The notes under the pieces are model-generated. The model was given only the letters and a program-made list of their open reading frames with translations. It had not been told where the DNA came from and did no database searches. A stretch of DNA of 64,000 bases from Euschistus heros (Eukaryota > Arthropoda > Insecta > Hemiptera > Pentatomidae), in assembly GCA_003667255.2 (NCBI GenBank), contig RCWM02000147.1, positions 124,001 to 188,000 of the forward strand. Direction: 5' to 3'. Shown here piece after piece: positions 45,430 to 56,870 of this stretch. Position 1 is the stretch's first letter. The number at the start of each line of letters is the position of its first letter. The translations under genes and the position numbers were made by a program.

Positions 45430-46883
45430 AGAAACGCCATAGAAACGCCGCCCGAGGTTCAGCGGGCAATTCACCAAAAAAAAAATAAATAAAACAGCTA
45501 AAGCAAAAAAGACAATCAATAACAATAATAATGTATCAAATAATAATACTAATCTTCAAACCCGCAGTAAAACAACTGCAGCCAAAAATCACAGCCAACC
45601 ACCACACCAAATGACTTTAATCCGTCTACATCATCAACCAACAATAATAATTCAAATCCGCACCACAAATCTGAACCAGAACCGCCTCCAGTCTTTGTAT
45701 CCAAAATTGAAAATTTCATCTCATTTTGCCGAGGAATATCAGCTCTGATCGGAGAGACTAATTTCAACTGCTTCTCTCGGGTCCAAGATGTACAAATCAA
45801 AACATCAACTAAAGAGGATTACAAAAAAATTGGTAAATCACCTAACCAGCAAAAATTGTGAATTCCACTGCTACCAATTAAAAGATGAAAAAGCGTATAG
45901 GGTGGTATTGCGTGGTCTTCATTCAACCACTCCAATGAGCGCCATAAAACATGATTTGGAAGCAATTGGTCATAACGTGAGGCAAGTGTCTTCCGTGCTT
46001 CACCCCAAAGAAAAATTTCCATTGCCACTATTCTTCGTCGACTTGGAGCCGGCTGGCAACAATGATGAAATATTCGACGTAACCCGACTGGTATATTCAG
46101 TCGTAAGATTTAAAGAGCCTAGGAGAAGAGCAACTATAGTCCAGTGCACTCGATGCAAAGTCTCGGACACACCAAGACGTACTGCCATCACCAAGCAAGG
46201 TGTGTGAAATGCGCTGGCCCACATTCAACTGAGACTTGCCAAAAAACGAAGGACACACCTGCTGTATGCGCGGTGTGTGTGCAAGACCATCCAGTGAGCT
46301 ACAGAGGCTGTTTAGTATACAAAAGTGTGCACAGCCAAAGAAATTCAAAATAAACTTTAAAACAAAGGAGCCAAGAACCAGAAATCATCAGTTCACAAAA
46401 ATATAATGTAACTCAAGAAGACCATTTCCAGAGAACAGAACAGCACCAATCAACTTCAGCACCGAATCACCAACCACGACAAGAAGCTTCGTACTCTGAT
46501 AAAATCAGGTATCAGCCTCAACGTCAACCCTCAAACCAGAACACTCTTATCCATAATTTACCGTTAAAAGTTAAACTCCCGCGTCAGAAGCAATATCCAC
46601 TTCCAATTCATCCACCTGTACATAGCAACCCTTCACCCCAAATACCATTACAGGTTGATCCTGCTCCTAGTAACCTACAAAGGGTCCAGCCCCTAACCAA
46701 CGCTCCTACTCAAACATATTATCCATCCCAAGCTTCTGATGCATTTCCTGTTCCCCATCCAAATACCAATGATATTAACGCCATCCTTTCCTCATTCCTA
46801 TCTGAATTGAAAGATACCATCAAGCCCCTCATCACCCTTCTTACCAGAGCTCTTTCGGAAATTCCATTCAATGTCGCTAGATG
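45430..46883 (+). pseudogene. Jockey-like ORF1
   Basis: Nucleic-acid-binding ORF1. An asparagine-rich N-terminus is followed by VFVSKIENFISFCRGIS, a frameshift in an A run near 45828, the PRE_C2HC-type domain (FHCYQLKDEKAYRVVLRGLH, LFFVDLEPAGNNDEIFDVTR), another frameshift near 46155, and knuckles SLGHTKTYCHHQARCVKC and AVCAVCVQDHPVSYRGC. A proline/glutamine-rich C-terminus ends LTRALSEIPFNVAR and stops at TGA 46882-46884, overlapping the ORF2 start. Confidence 0.8.
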
Positions 46884-49543
46884 AGCGCTAAGCCTCTAAC
46901 TGTCATTTTATGGAATGCTAACGGACTACAAAATCACCGAGAAGAACTTGACATTTTTCTTCATAACAATCAAATAGACATTGCCCTGCTGGCTGAAACT
47001 CATTTTACTCAACGGTCATATTTTTACATACGTGACTACATCACTTACAGATCTGATCACCCAGACAATACCTCCCAAGGCGGATCTTGCATCCTTATCC
47101 ATAAATCAGTACCTCATTCTGTTATCCCTTCTACTTCAATTGACGCCATTCAATCCACCTCAGTATCCATTTCAACTCGTCCTTTCCATGTAACGTTTTC
47201 AGCTGTATACTGCCCTCCAGGTAATTCCCTTTCTCAGAACCTCCTTGATTCTCTTTTCCGATCCTTTGGACCGCGCTTCATTGCTGGAGGAGACTACACC
47301 GCCAAACACCAGCGATGGGGTTGTCGAACAACCAACTCCCGTGGCAGCATTTTATCCCGTATTTCAACCTCCAAATGTTATACTGTCCTCTCACCCTTGA
47401 ACCCTACTTACTGGCCTACATCCCTCAAAAAACGTCCTGACATTCTCGATATATTTATATCTTCCTAAATCTCATCCTCTCAAACCATCATAAAATACCT
47501 TGATGACCTTTCATCAGATCATAGCCCTGTTCTGCTTCTCCTGCATTCAAATCCCGTTCCTAAACCCTCTCTCCCTAGACTGATTATAGGACGTGTAGAC
47601 TGGGACGGATTTCGGTATGATCTTGAAAACAAATTAGACTTAAAAATTCCCCTTAAAACAAAAGAAGAAATTAACTCAGCAATTAACAGACTTACAACAT
47701 CAATACAAATTAGTATACAGGAAAATACTTTACCTCTAAAAATTCATAGTACACAACAGAATAACCTGCCACAACATATTCGCAGTTTATTAAGTGAAAA
47801 ACGCAGAGCAAGGGCGAAGTGGTTAACAACTTAACCAAAAAACTTAAGACGGAAATAAAAAGATTCAAAATTCAAAACCTACAAAACCGTACTCAATGTC
47901 TTAATACTTCTGATAAGTCATTATGGATAACTACACAAAAACTTCTTAATTACAAAAACTTTAATCATCCTCTCCTTACAGATTCCCAAACCTGGACAAG
48001 ATCGGACGAAGAAAAATCCCAAATGTTCGGCCAGCACCTCTTTAAATCATTCAACCCCCATCCTGATATATTCAATCCTCACCCCCTACAATGTGTTGAA
48101 GCAAAACTAAATATTCCATTCCAAATGTCTCCTCCTCCTAAAGCATTCCATCATTCAGAGGTATCAAACATAATCCACAGATTACCCTCAAACAAAGCCC
48201 ATGGACATGATCTAATTACAGCCCAAATCCTAAAACTCTTTCCTCAGAAAGCGATCCTATTCCTAACCTATATTTATAATGCTGTCCTCCGCACCACATA
48301 CTTTCCCAATCCTTAAAAACTATCCATAGTAAAGATAATACCTAAGCCAAAAAAGCCACCTGAACTCCCATCCTCATATCGTCCAATATCACTCTTGCCC
48401 ATTATGGGCAAACTCCTGGAAAAACTCATTCTGAAACGCCTGAATCCTATCCTAGAATCCTATCACATTATCCCTGATCACCAGTTTGGTTTCCGAATGT
48501 CACACTCCACTATCCAGCAATGCCATCGTGTGGTGGACGTTGTCTCGTCCGCATTGGAGCGCGGGATGTACTGCACTGGAGCCTTTCTCGACGTAGAACA
48601 AGCGTTTGACCAAGTCTGGCACCAGAGACTGCTTTACAAACTCCGTAAATTCCTTCCTCCTACATACTTCCTTATTTATCAATCCTATCTCAATGACAGA
48701 ACATTCAGAGTAAGTAACTATTCCGCCCATTCATCCCTCTTTACTCAGTCTGCCGGTGTTCCTCAAGGAAGTATCTTAGCTCCCATCCTCTACACAGTGT
48801 ATACAGCTGACATCCCGACCCATCCTAGCACTGTCCTCACCACTTACGCTGATGACACATGTTTGTTATCAGGAAATAATGATCTCTTCACTGCATCCCA
48901 GGCACTCCAATCCCACATCATAAACCTTCAAGAATGGTGCCAAAAATGGAGAATTAAAATAAATCCAAATAAATCCCATTAAATAACGATTACCCTCCGT
49001 CGTAAACCTACGACATCCTGTCCTACGGTATCCTTTAATGATATTCCTCTAATCCCTGTTGATCAAATCCGCTACCTGGGACTCCATTTGGACAAACATC
49101 TCACTTGGAATCCACATACAAGACTAAAACGACAAGAAACTGCCCGTCGTTACAGACTACTTCAACATTTACTGGACAAACGTTCAAAGCTCCCAATTAA
49201 TTACAAAAGACTCATTTACATGACTATGATTAGACCTATTTGGACGTACGGAATTGAGCTTTGGGGCTCTACTAAACCATCCAATTCATCTCGTATCCAA
49301 TCCTTACAGTCCAAAATCCTTCGAAAAATCCTCAATGCTCCTTACTATGTGACCAATAAACTTATCCATAAAGATCTTAATGTTCCATATGTTTCTGATT
49401 TAGCCCAAACCAGATACCTATCCTTCCATAGTAATCTCCATAACCACTCCAATCCATTAGTCTCCCAACTTGCTTCCTCCTCCATCCCTGATAATCCTCC
49501 GAGGCTTCTGAAAAGAAGATGGCCTAGAGACCTTTTAGTGTAG
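46881..49543 (+). pseudogene. Jockey-like ORF2 (endonuclease-RT)
   Basis: Start ATG at 46881 overlaps the ORF1 stop as ATGA, suggesting coupled re-initiation. Endonuclease: VILWNANGLQNH, LLAETHF, AGGDYTAKHQRWG (Asn of GDxN replaced by Thr), then a stop at 47466 and DDLSSDHSPV. A frameshift near 47815 leads to the pre-RT frame; a stop at 48314 precedes SSYRPISLLPIMGKLLEKL. RT: GAFLDVEQAFDQVWH, SAGVPQGSILAP, catalytic TYADDTCLL (near 48850). A stop after NPNKSH (48980) precedes the thumb and the C-terminus RLLKRRWPRDLLV. Four simple lesions separate it from an open frame. Confidence 0.85.
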
Positions 49544-49668
49544 ATATTATTGAAGTACTACTAGTGAGTAGTTCTTCATAAGTTATTTACATGCCATTGT
49601 ATTCACTGTCAACACATTTACTTGTTGTATATTATTTTGTACAGTTGTAAATATCAATAAATGAAAAA

Positions 49669-50035
49669 AAAAAAGAAAAACATTTTTTTTTATTTGCACC
49701 AAGTAGGCATCAAATGAAGTAAAATATTGAATACTATTGTATAAAATTAATAATTTTCTTTTAACTATATTTTGTATTTATAAAATTAAATAAAAAAAAC
49801 ACTCTTAGGAACAATAATTATATGCCATAATAAGGCAAAGCATAATACAAAATTCTATTAATTACCATCAAGTAGATACTATATTTTAAATCTATCTTTT
49901 AAACTATAAAAGACGAAAACAATATGAACATTCTATAGGACAAGAATCAATTAATTAGACGATATAAACAATTTAATAAGACAAAAACAAAATAAAGAAA
50001 TCAATTTCTTTCGTTAAAATTTACTACAATATACA
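49669..50035. other. AT-rich DNA after the LINE
   Basis: The first ~55 bases (to about 49720) repeat those after the 42610-43109 copy; the rest is AT-rich and unremarkable. Confidence 0.45.
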
Positions 50036-50039
50036 TTTT

Positions 50040-50580
50040 TAATTTTTTTTTTCTGTTAAATTATACCTCCTGTGATCGAGGATATGTTTTAAAAGAGAAA
50101 AGGCTCTTTCTACATCAACACTCTTGATTGAGCATTTTTTATAGGAACTTAAAATGTTTGGTGCCTCATCTACATCTGAACGTTTGCCATTTAAAACGTC
50201 GTCAAATGTTTATAAATTTTAAAGCCAAGATTTTTTTAAAATACGGTTTGAAGTATTTTATAAATTAATTTTCCTTTGTCGTTATTTACTTTCTTGAGTG
50301 TATCTTCAATACTTTGTTCCATATTGATTTGTTCATCTAACGATAGATTTTTTGCTTCTAAACGTTTTATTGCAACTGGTATTGGGCTAAAATGGGACCA
50401 TATGAGTGCCTATTCGGACTTAATTGAATTGTTTTTTACAATGCTTTTTAATTTGGTAATAACAAGAGCACCTTCTTCCTAACGTTCTATTAACTCTGCA
50501 TACCTATCCAAATTTTCGGAATTAAAAAGAGCAGCGTCTATAAACGTATAGTTTTTGTTTATATTAAAGTAATTAATTTT
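50040..50580 (-). pseudogene. hAT transposase C-terminal remnant (minus strand)
   Basis: Minus-strand reading shows IPVAIKRLEAKNLSLDEQIN, then SIEDTLKKVNNDKGKLIYKI, a stop and frameshift, then the hAT dimerisation domain: YKKCSIKSVDVERAFSLLKH followed by ILDHRRYNLTEK. The SxDVERxFS...NLTEE pattern is the hallmark of hAT C-termini. The N-terminal part and catalytic core are not recognisable. It is a different copy from that at 51459. Confidence 0.7.
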
Positions 50581-51145
50581 AATGTTTTATAATATTTTTT
50601 TAATTAAAAAAAAATAGAACCTTAAAACGTGCAATTTCATGCATTAAAATTAAAACGTGCAATATAAAACTAGTATCGAAATAACGTGGTTTTCATGATT
50701 CGAATTTCTATCCAAGTTTTAATGGATTTGAAGTTAACAAAAAAAAAGATGCAATTGCACGAAAAACCGGTCTTTATTTATAACATTTATTTATATTAAA
50801 TAGGTAAATTAGTTTTAAATTGAAAGTAAAAAGTCGCTTAAATCAAATGTATTTGTGACCTAATACTTTTAAATGACGTATTGAATTAGGAGCTTTGAGG
50901 ATTAAGGCAAACATTGAAGATCGACGTACTTCCTAGAAATTTTACTCCCCCCTTCCCATCGTATTCCCCACTTCTTATTTAGCAGAAAGGGCCAGTTGTA
51001 GGAAATTGAAACAATGGACAAATGAATATCCAGAGCGGATATTTGATGGGAAGGTGGTGGTTAGTTTTTGTTGCGTGAAAATAATAGGCCACGACAGGAA
51101 ATCGCAAATAGACGCACATTGCAAATAATGTAAGTTTTTTTTATT

Positions 51146-51366
51146 GGAGATGTAGATAGTTAGGGTAGGCAGTCATAGATACTCAGCAGATCAAAATAAA
51201 ATGTTTATTTTATTTTAATTCTTGAAGCCTTAACTGCGGAGTTTGTTTGTTTACCTTTACCTGCAATGCAAGTCGAAACGTTGGCTTTAAGAATTAAAAT
51301 AAAATAAACATTTTATTTTGAAATGCTGAGTATCTATGACTGCCTACCCTAATTATCTACATCTCC
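51146..51366. repeat. Hairpin element with 84-bp arms
   Basis: Arms 51146-51229 and 51283-51366 match in inverse orientation at 80 of 84 positions, starting GGAGATGTAGATA; the loop is 53 bases and contains AAGTCGAAACGTTGG. MITE-like in size. No target duplication was identified. Confidence 0.85.
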
Positions 51367-51458
51367 TATATACATCACAGTCAAATATACCTTATGGTTA
51401 TGGTTTTTTTTTTATTAATTTATAGAAAATGATTTTGTCCTTTGTCAAGCATTAGTAG

Positions 51459-52545
51459 GTGCTAATATTCTTTATTCAAACTTCAGTCACCATCTTTCCG
51501 AACATTTTTAACAACTTACACTCAGAAAATAATACCGGACAAAAATACTCTCATAAAAAACTATTTAGAAGTTGTTTTAACTCGACAATTATGAAAATTC
51601 GAGAAAAAATTGGAGACCACTACGTCGATGAAACTACCAACGAAAGAGGTCCTGACATTTGTAATATTTTAATCGATGTTCTTCTTCCGGAGATCGAACC
51701 GACACCATCGTTAGTTTCATGTAAAGTAATTTTGATTACAAACCATGAAACGGTTTCACGTTTTATTAACGACAGCCTAATGGATTTTTTAAAAAATACC
51801 AAATACCAGAAATAATTTCTGCTATTCGTGACAGATGCAGCTCCTTACATGATGGCAACCGGTCATGCTCTCAAAATATTTTATGCAAATATGATTTCCC
51901 AGAAGTCGATAAGCTGGTAAACAACAGAAAAAAAAAGTACTCCTCAAATCCCCTTCTCGTGTGGGTAAAGTACCGCAATAAAATGCAATGTGAGCTTTCC
52001 CTAGAACCTGTTTTAACGCGATGGGGAACCTGGCTAAATGCAGTACTATTTTAGGCCGATAGTTTCCAAAGTTTTAAAAATTTATAAATAAATAAGAAGA
52101 AGACGAGATAAAATTAATTTTGAAAATTAAAAAAATTTAAATTTTAAATCCACTGACTATGATATCCGATTTAACGTTTATTAAATCGTAGCTGCCAACC
52201 GCTCTGATACGATTGGAATCCCGAAATCAATCCTTGAATATCCAAATCGAAATTGTTGAAACTCTCGAAGAAAGCTTAAAACGAAATGAAAATGAACAGG
52301 GAATATGTTTGTTTTAAAAACTCGAGTCAATCGTTGAGAAAAACTACGGCTACATCCGTTAAAAAAAATTAAATTATTGTATCAACGGAAAGGAAATAAA
52401 AGCTGATAATCTGGATGCTACAAAAATTGTCCTATTACGTCCATAGATGTAGAACGTTCCTTTTCTTTGCTAAAGAAGATTTTAAGTGACAGGTGGCATA
52501 ATTTTACTGAGAAATATTTTGAAATTTATGTCGTTTTTACTGCAC
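51459..52545 (+). pseudogene. hAT-like transposase (plus strand)
   Basis: An open frame at 51459-51815 (FPNIFNNLHSENNTGQKYSH, TIMKIREKIGDHYVDETTNE) continues after a stop and shifts with LLFVTDAAPYMMATGHALK, equivalent to the SDAAPYM stretch holding a catalytic Asp in many hAT transposases. Then come PVLTRWGTWLNA and, near 52420-52520, the dimerisation domain CPITSIDVERSFSLLKKIL and RWHNFTEKYFEIYV. The middle is shortened: the typical HLTC region between APYM and VDKLVNN is missing. Several frameshifts and stops disable it. Confidence 0.75.
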
Positions 52546-52731
52546 ATTTTATTTGATTTTTTACTGCACAAAAATCTGGTCTCTACATATTACCATATTA
52601 CAGCCCATATCCACCAAAGTAGGAATGGAATTTAATAAATTAGGTTTAAATCCTGAATTTAAAATATATAAACTATTGCCATCTTATTTCCCTTCACTTA
52701 AATTGAAAATAGACCCTTTCCGAAAAAAAAA
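52534..52731 (+). repeat. hAT 3' subterminal repeat, copy 1
   Basis: Starts with two TTTTTACTGCAC units and runs to GACCCTTTCCGAAAA. It directly follows the hAT dimerisation domain. A near-identical copy is at 55079-55262. Confidence 0.7.
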
Positions 52732-52739
52732 ACAACCGT

Positions 52740-53244
52740 GTATATGAATTAAAATGTAGTGATAGTCCAGGAGCCCACCACATGCAAATATAATTAGAAA
52801 CACATTAATTTATTTCCTAACCCATTCTATAGTATCATCCATCTTGAAATGATATATCGAGGTCTGGCAGCCTGTATCCGTCGGACCGCGGTGCGGTGAA
52901 CGCCTAAAATCGCACAAAATAGCAAAAAATAATTGAGAAGGTATGTTCTTGAGTTTGGTCTCATTTTTTAGTGTATCCTTTTCTAAACACAACTAAAGTG
53001 GTCTGGCAGCCGAAAACCGTTTGAAACATGACGCCAGACTGGTTTTTATGTCGCGGAAAACTGACACGAAAAGTGAAAAATAAAATGTATCCACTGTTTT
53101 TAATATGTTGTTAGAACTCATAAGAGTAGTTAAAATACAAGTTTTCAACCCTCAAAATTAAAAGGATTTTTTGTAGTACTCGAAAAACCGCAAAATTTTT
53201 TCGCTATTTCAATTTTTTTTCGTTTATATATCGTAAAATAATCG
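52740..53244. other. Noncoding, nothing recognised
   Basis: A GGTCTGGCAGCC segment occurs twice (about 52860 and 53001); otherwise no structure was seen. Confidence 0.4.
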
Positions 53245-54627
53245 TTTCGTTTATATCTCCTCTCCTGTTTATTTCCTATATAAATGATCTTCCTAACTCC
53301 ATTCATAATTGTTCCTACCACCTCTACACGCCGATGCTTCTCAAATTTATCTTTCCTTTCCTACAGTCGATTATCCATTCCTATCAACCGCATTTTCCAA
53401 AATTCAGCAAGACCTGGATGAAATCTGTGCCTGGGCATTCCTGAATAAATAGACTTTAAATGCAGCCAAAACTCGAGCAATTGCAATAGCATCCCATTCC
53501 CTCCTTCGATCGAATACCAACTTCCCTACTTTATTGCTAAATGGTCACCCTATAGCTCTCTTCTCCTCTGTTAAAAACCTAGGTTTAACAATCGATTATA
53601 CCCTTTCCTGGAAACCCCACATTGCTCAAATCTCCCGACGATCGATTGACATCCTAAAATTATTCCACTGTTCCCGACACCCACTTCCTCTAACCACACG
53701 CAAACTCTTAGTATCCTCCCTCATATTCCCCCAATTTGACTATGGATGTGTGTTTTATGGTTGGCTCTCGATGATTCTTGAAGATAGATTAAAATGTATT
53801 ATGAACTGCTTCATAAGATTTGTTTTTGGAACCTCGAGACGCTCTCATGTGTCGCATCTTTACACCGAGTTAAATTGGCTTTCCCCTTCCTTCCGTAGAG
53901 ATTACTTCCTTCGTACATTCCACCCACAAGTTATTAACACACATCATCCTCCGTTTATCCACAATATCCTACATTTCAAGTCCTCAATCCAATCATTGCA
54001 TACAAGGTCGCGTTCTCCCATCTACGCACCCCATCCCACAGAACTACTGCTTTCCAACGTTCCTTTCTTGCCCACTCCGCTAATCTTTGGAATTCTCTTC
54101 CTCCTTCTATTTCTAATGCATCCTCCCTCGGAACTTTTAAAACACTTCTCTTCCACCACCTTTCCCTTCTCCAGTAGGATGCTATCTAATTATAAAGAGG
54201 CTTTAATGAATTTCACCCAAGCATCAGATATAAAAGTTTAGCCTGTTTAAACAATCTTTATATGATAATGTTTTCTCTATCATTGAAACAATTTTCATTT
54301 TTTTTATTTTTCATCTTCATTTTTTTTTCATCCTTTACTAGATTTAACATTAGAAATCTATTGTTTAGTCAATTTCCTATATAATATTTTTTCTTTTATT
54401 GATTGTAAATATAGTTCATGTATATACGTTAATATATGCGTATAAATTTTTTTTCATTTTATTACTTATTTTATTGTAAAATTGTATTTACTTTTAATTA
54501 TCTTATTTTATTATCTAATTTATATTCTCTATGCCAGATATACCGTATGGTCTGTCATGTAACTATTATTTCTAAGGGACTTTGAATATTTATTCCCAGA
54601 ATAAATTTGTTTTCTATTCTATTCTAA
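53245..54627 (+). pseudogene. CR1-like LINE 3' part
   Basis: RT C-terminal half: SPLLFISYINDLPNSIHNC (palm), the YADD region frameshifted near 53330 (DASQIYLSFPTVDYPF), a stop near 53450, then a 235-residue frame from 53534 (VKNLGLTIDYTLSWKPHIAQ, PQFDYGCVFYGWL, GTSRRSHVSHLYTELNWLSP). The 3' end is TTTCTATTCTATTCTA, a short tandem repeat instead of poly(A), as in CR1-group LINEs. 5'-truncated at about 53245. Confidence 0.7.
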
Positions 54628-55078
54628 AATATGAAAATGTGCTGGACATATCATATTTGCAATATTAAAAAGCTTTAAATTAGTGTCAATTTAAGCTTAA
54701 TTGCATCTCTGTAAATTAATTTATTGCGGAGATAGAGCTCTCCGAAAATAAAAAGTTTCCACAAAATATGAAAATCTTCAGTTAAGAGTCAAGTTCTCGG
54801 ACGGATATTGATGGAAGGATTGGATTTTACAGAAACACCTTCAGACAATAATTTAAACGAAATTTAATTAGTTTTAATTTGAGACTTAAAAGATACCCGT
54901 AGATATAATAGTTCTCTAAGAAAGACGAAAAAATTGGATATTAGGAAAATCGGGTTTGGAGAGAAAATAATATATACTGGTTTGATAAGTAATAGGGCGT
55001 AAAAAAAAAAAAAATGATTACTGCATGTATTAAGTTTTTATATTCACGTTTTGGGTTTTTTACTGCACGATTTTGAAT
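54628..55078. other. AT-rich DNA, nothing recognised
   Basis: No gene or repeat copy seen. Confidence 0.4.
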
Positions 55079-55262
55079 TTTTTACTGCACATTTTTTTGA
55101 TTTTTTACTGCACAAAAATCCGGTCTCTACATATACCCATATCCACCAAAGTAGGAATGGAATTTAATAAATTAGGTTTAAATCCTGAATTTAAAATATA
55201 TAAACTATTGCCATCTTATTTCCCTTCATAGAGGGCATAAATAGACCCTTTCCGAAAAGACC
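55079..55262 (+). repeat. hAT 3' subterminal repeat, copy 2
   Basis: Matches 52534-52731 apart from a short deletion (TTACCATATTACAG) and small changes near the end. An extra TTTTTTACTGCAC unit lies just before it (about 55056-55068). No transposase sequence precedes this copy. Confidence 0.7.
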
Positions 55263-55454
55263 GTTTTATCAAATTCCAGAGTACAAAACTCTGTAAATAT
55301 CTTGAAGCTATTTATTATTTACCAATACTTAATAATCCCTTTAGAGCATTCTCTAAGCTTGTTTACTAACACTGGACTTAGCTAAATAAAAAAGAACAAA
55401 AATGGTGTTATTTAATTTTGTCCTCTTGATTTCATGAAATACTACTAAACTCAA

Positions 55455-56045
55455 CAAATCCGCTATCACGGACTCCATTTGGACATACGTCTTATTTGGA
55501 ATCCAAGGACAAGAATAAAACGACATACCAAAAACTGCTCGTAGTTTTCTACTCCTTTAATATTTACTAGACAATAGTTCAAAGCTTCCGATTAATTACA
55601 AAAGACATTTACATAACAGTGATTAGATATTTTCTGACGGATTCGAATTTTGGGGCTCTACTTAATCATCCATTTCATTTCGTATCCAATCCTTACAATC
55701 CAAAATCGTTTGTAAAATCCTAAATGCTCCTTACTTTGCCACCATTAACCTTATCCATAAAGATCTTAATGTTCTGATAGTTGTTAATTTAGCCAAAACC
55801 AAAACCTATTCGTTCATAGTAAACTCTTTACCCAGCCTCCATCTGGTCAAACGGTTATCAAGAAATCCACATACAAGACTGAAATAACTCGTCTTTATAG
55901 ACTTAAACGATATTAAATAGACAGATATTGAAAGGTTCAAATCAATTACAAAAGCCTCATTTACATGAGTTCCACTAAACCTTCTAATTGTTCCTGTATC
56001 CATTCCTTACAATCTAAAGTGTTTCAAAAAAGATTCAATGCTCAT
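55455..56045 (+). pseudogene. Two decayed Jockey-like scraps
   Basis: 55455-55825 follows the Jockey-family thumb (GLHLDKHLTWNPHTR-, ELWGSTKPSNSSRIQ-, KLIHKDLNV-equivalents) with many indels. 55835-56045 restarts at the same thumb region and is more decayed. They are older copies of the family at 45146. Confidence 0.6.
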
Positions 56046-56189
56046 ATGCAATGCACGTAATTACATTATGCGAGTCGGTAGGAACTAACCTATTTCATTT
56101 TTAATTTATTAATATATACGTATAAGTATCTATTACTTTATTTAAAAACATGAGTCTGTACCAGAAATTTCACTGTGAGGAAATTTCCG

Positions 56190-56315
56190 CTTAGCGGTTC
56201 TCCACGAACACGCGTTTGCAGGTACGCTTTGAGGTATAACTCCGAAACTGTTTGTCCAATTCGAAATTTTTTTTTTCAACTGAAAGCTGGTTAAAGTAAC
56301 TGAGGTGATCAGGTC
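56190..56315 (+). repeat. Copy of the TATAACTCCGAAACT repeat
   Basis: GTATAACTCCGAAACTGTTT and AAAGCTGGTTAAAGTAA match the arms of the fold-back at 35821-36660. Partial copy. Confidence 0.6.
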
Positions 56316-56754
56316 ATCCTGAGGAAATATCAGGCAGAGGTGGTGAAGAAGTATTGGAAAGAACGGAAGAGAAAGAAATGAATTGTTGAACGTGGTCCAC
56401 TGATGGCCGAATTCGAAAAAAAAAAAAAAAAAAAAAAAAATCTCTTATAACCAATCTAGATTTTTGTTTAAATGATCAGTTAAATATTTTCAATAGACCC
56501 ATTTTAAATTTGTTTCCAATAGGAACGGGAAAAAAAACAACCAGACATAGGGAAACCGAAAGGTCCCACTCTACCTCACCAATTCAGCCTCCTAACTCAC
56601 ATTTAATCTAACTATAGGTCCTCATATCTTCCAGAAGTCCGTTTGCCTCCTTAGGTGAGTACCAATATATTTGATTTCTTGCCTTACATTAAAAAGACAA
56701 TAATAATAAATATTGATACACATAATCGATGTAACAAATGTATGATGTTTTCAA
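56316..56754. other. Noncoding, A run at 56419-56441
   Basis: No gene supported. Confidence 0.4.
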
Positions 56755-56870
56755 TTTTATGTACGCTTTAGAACTGATGATGAATGTTTAACATTGGGAA
56801 CTAGTTTTCAATTAAAATAATTCCAATGGAAGTGGAAATTAATTCATCGATTCTGATTATTCATTACTGT
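56755..56870 (+). ncRNA. Hammerhead-ribozyme-like repeat, copy 2
   Basis: Homologous to 33790-33895. It has the core CTGATGA (56774-56780), a five-pair stem II AATGT/ACATT with loop TTA (56783-56795), but the second core reads GGAAC in place of GAAAC and the cleavage triplet is GTT. Stem I has only three clear pairs. It complements copy 1: core box 1 and stem II are better here, core box 2 and stem I better there. Confidence 0.45.

Larger units (their letters stand above)
45146..49668 (+). mobile_element. Jockey-like LINE, near full length (plus strand)
   Basis: A 4.5-kb two-ORF LINE. The 5' end is placed at AGTCAGCCCAGCTG (45146), matching the start of the minus-strand relative at 30038; the 3' end is the AATAAATGAAAAAAAAAAAA tail. 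Fragments of the same family lie at 21820, 30530, 31293, 42610, 43143 and 55455. The RT catalytic box is intact, but stops and frameshifts occur in both ORFs. Confidence 0.8.

Noticed and set aside
45549..46348. Minus-strand frames across the Jockey ORF1
   Set aside because: They are shadows of the plus-strand PRE_C2HC and zinc-knuckle coding sequence.
56631..56660. Possible micro-exon: CTTCCAG acceptor, 20 bases, then GTGAGTAC donor
   Set aside because: Splice-like motifs are frequent by chance and nothing coding lies nearby.
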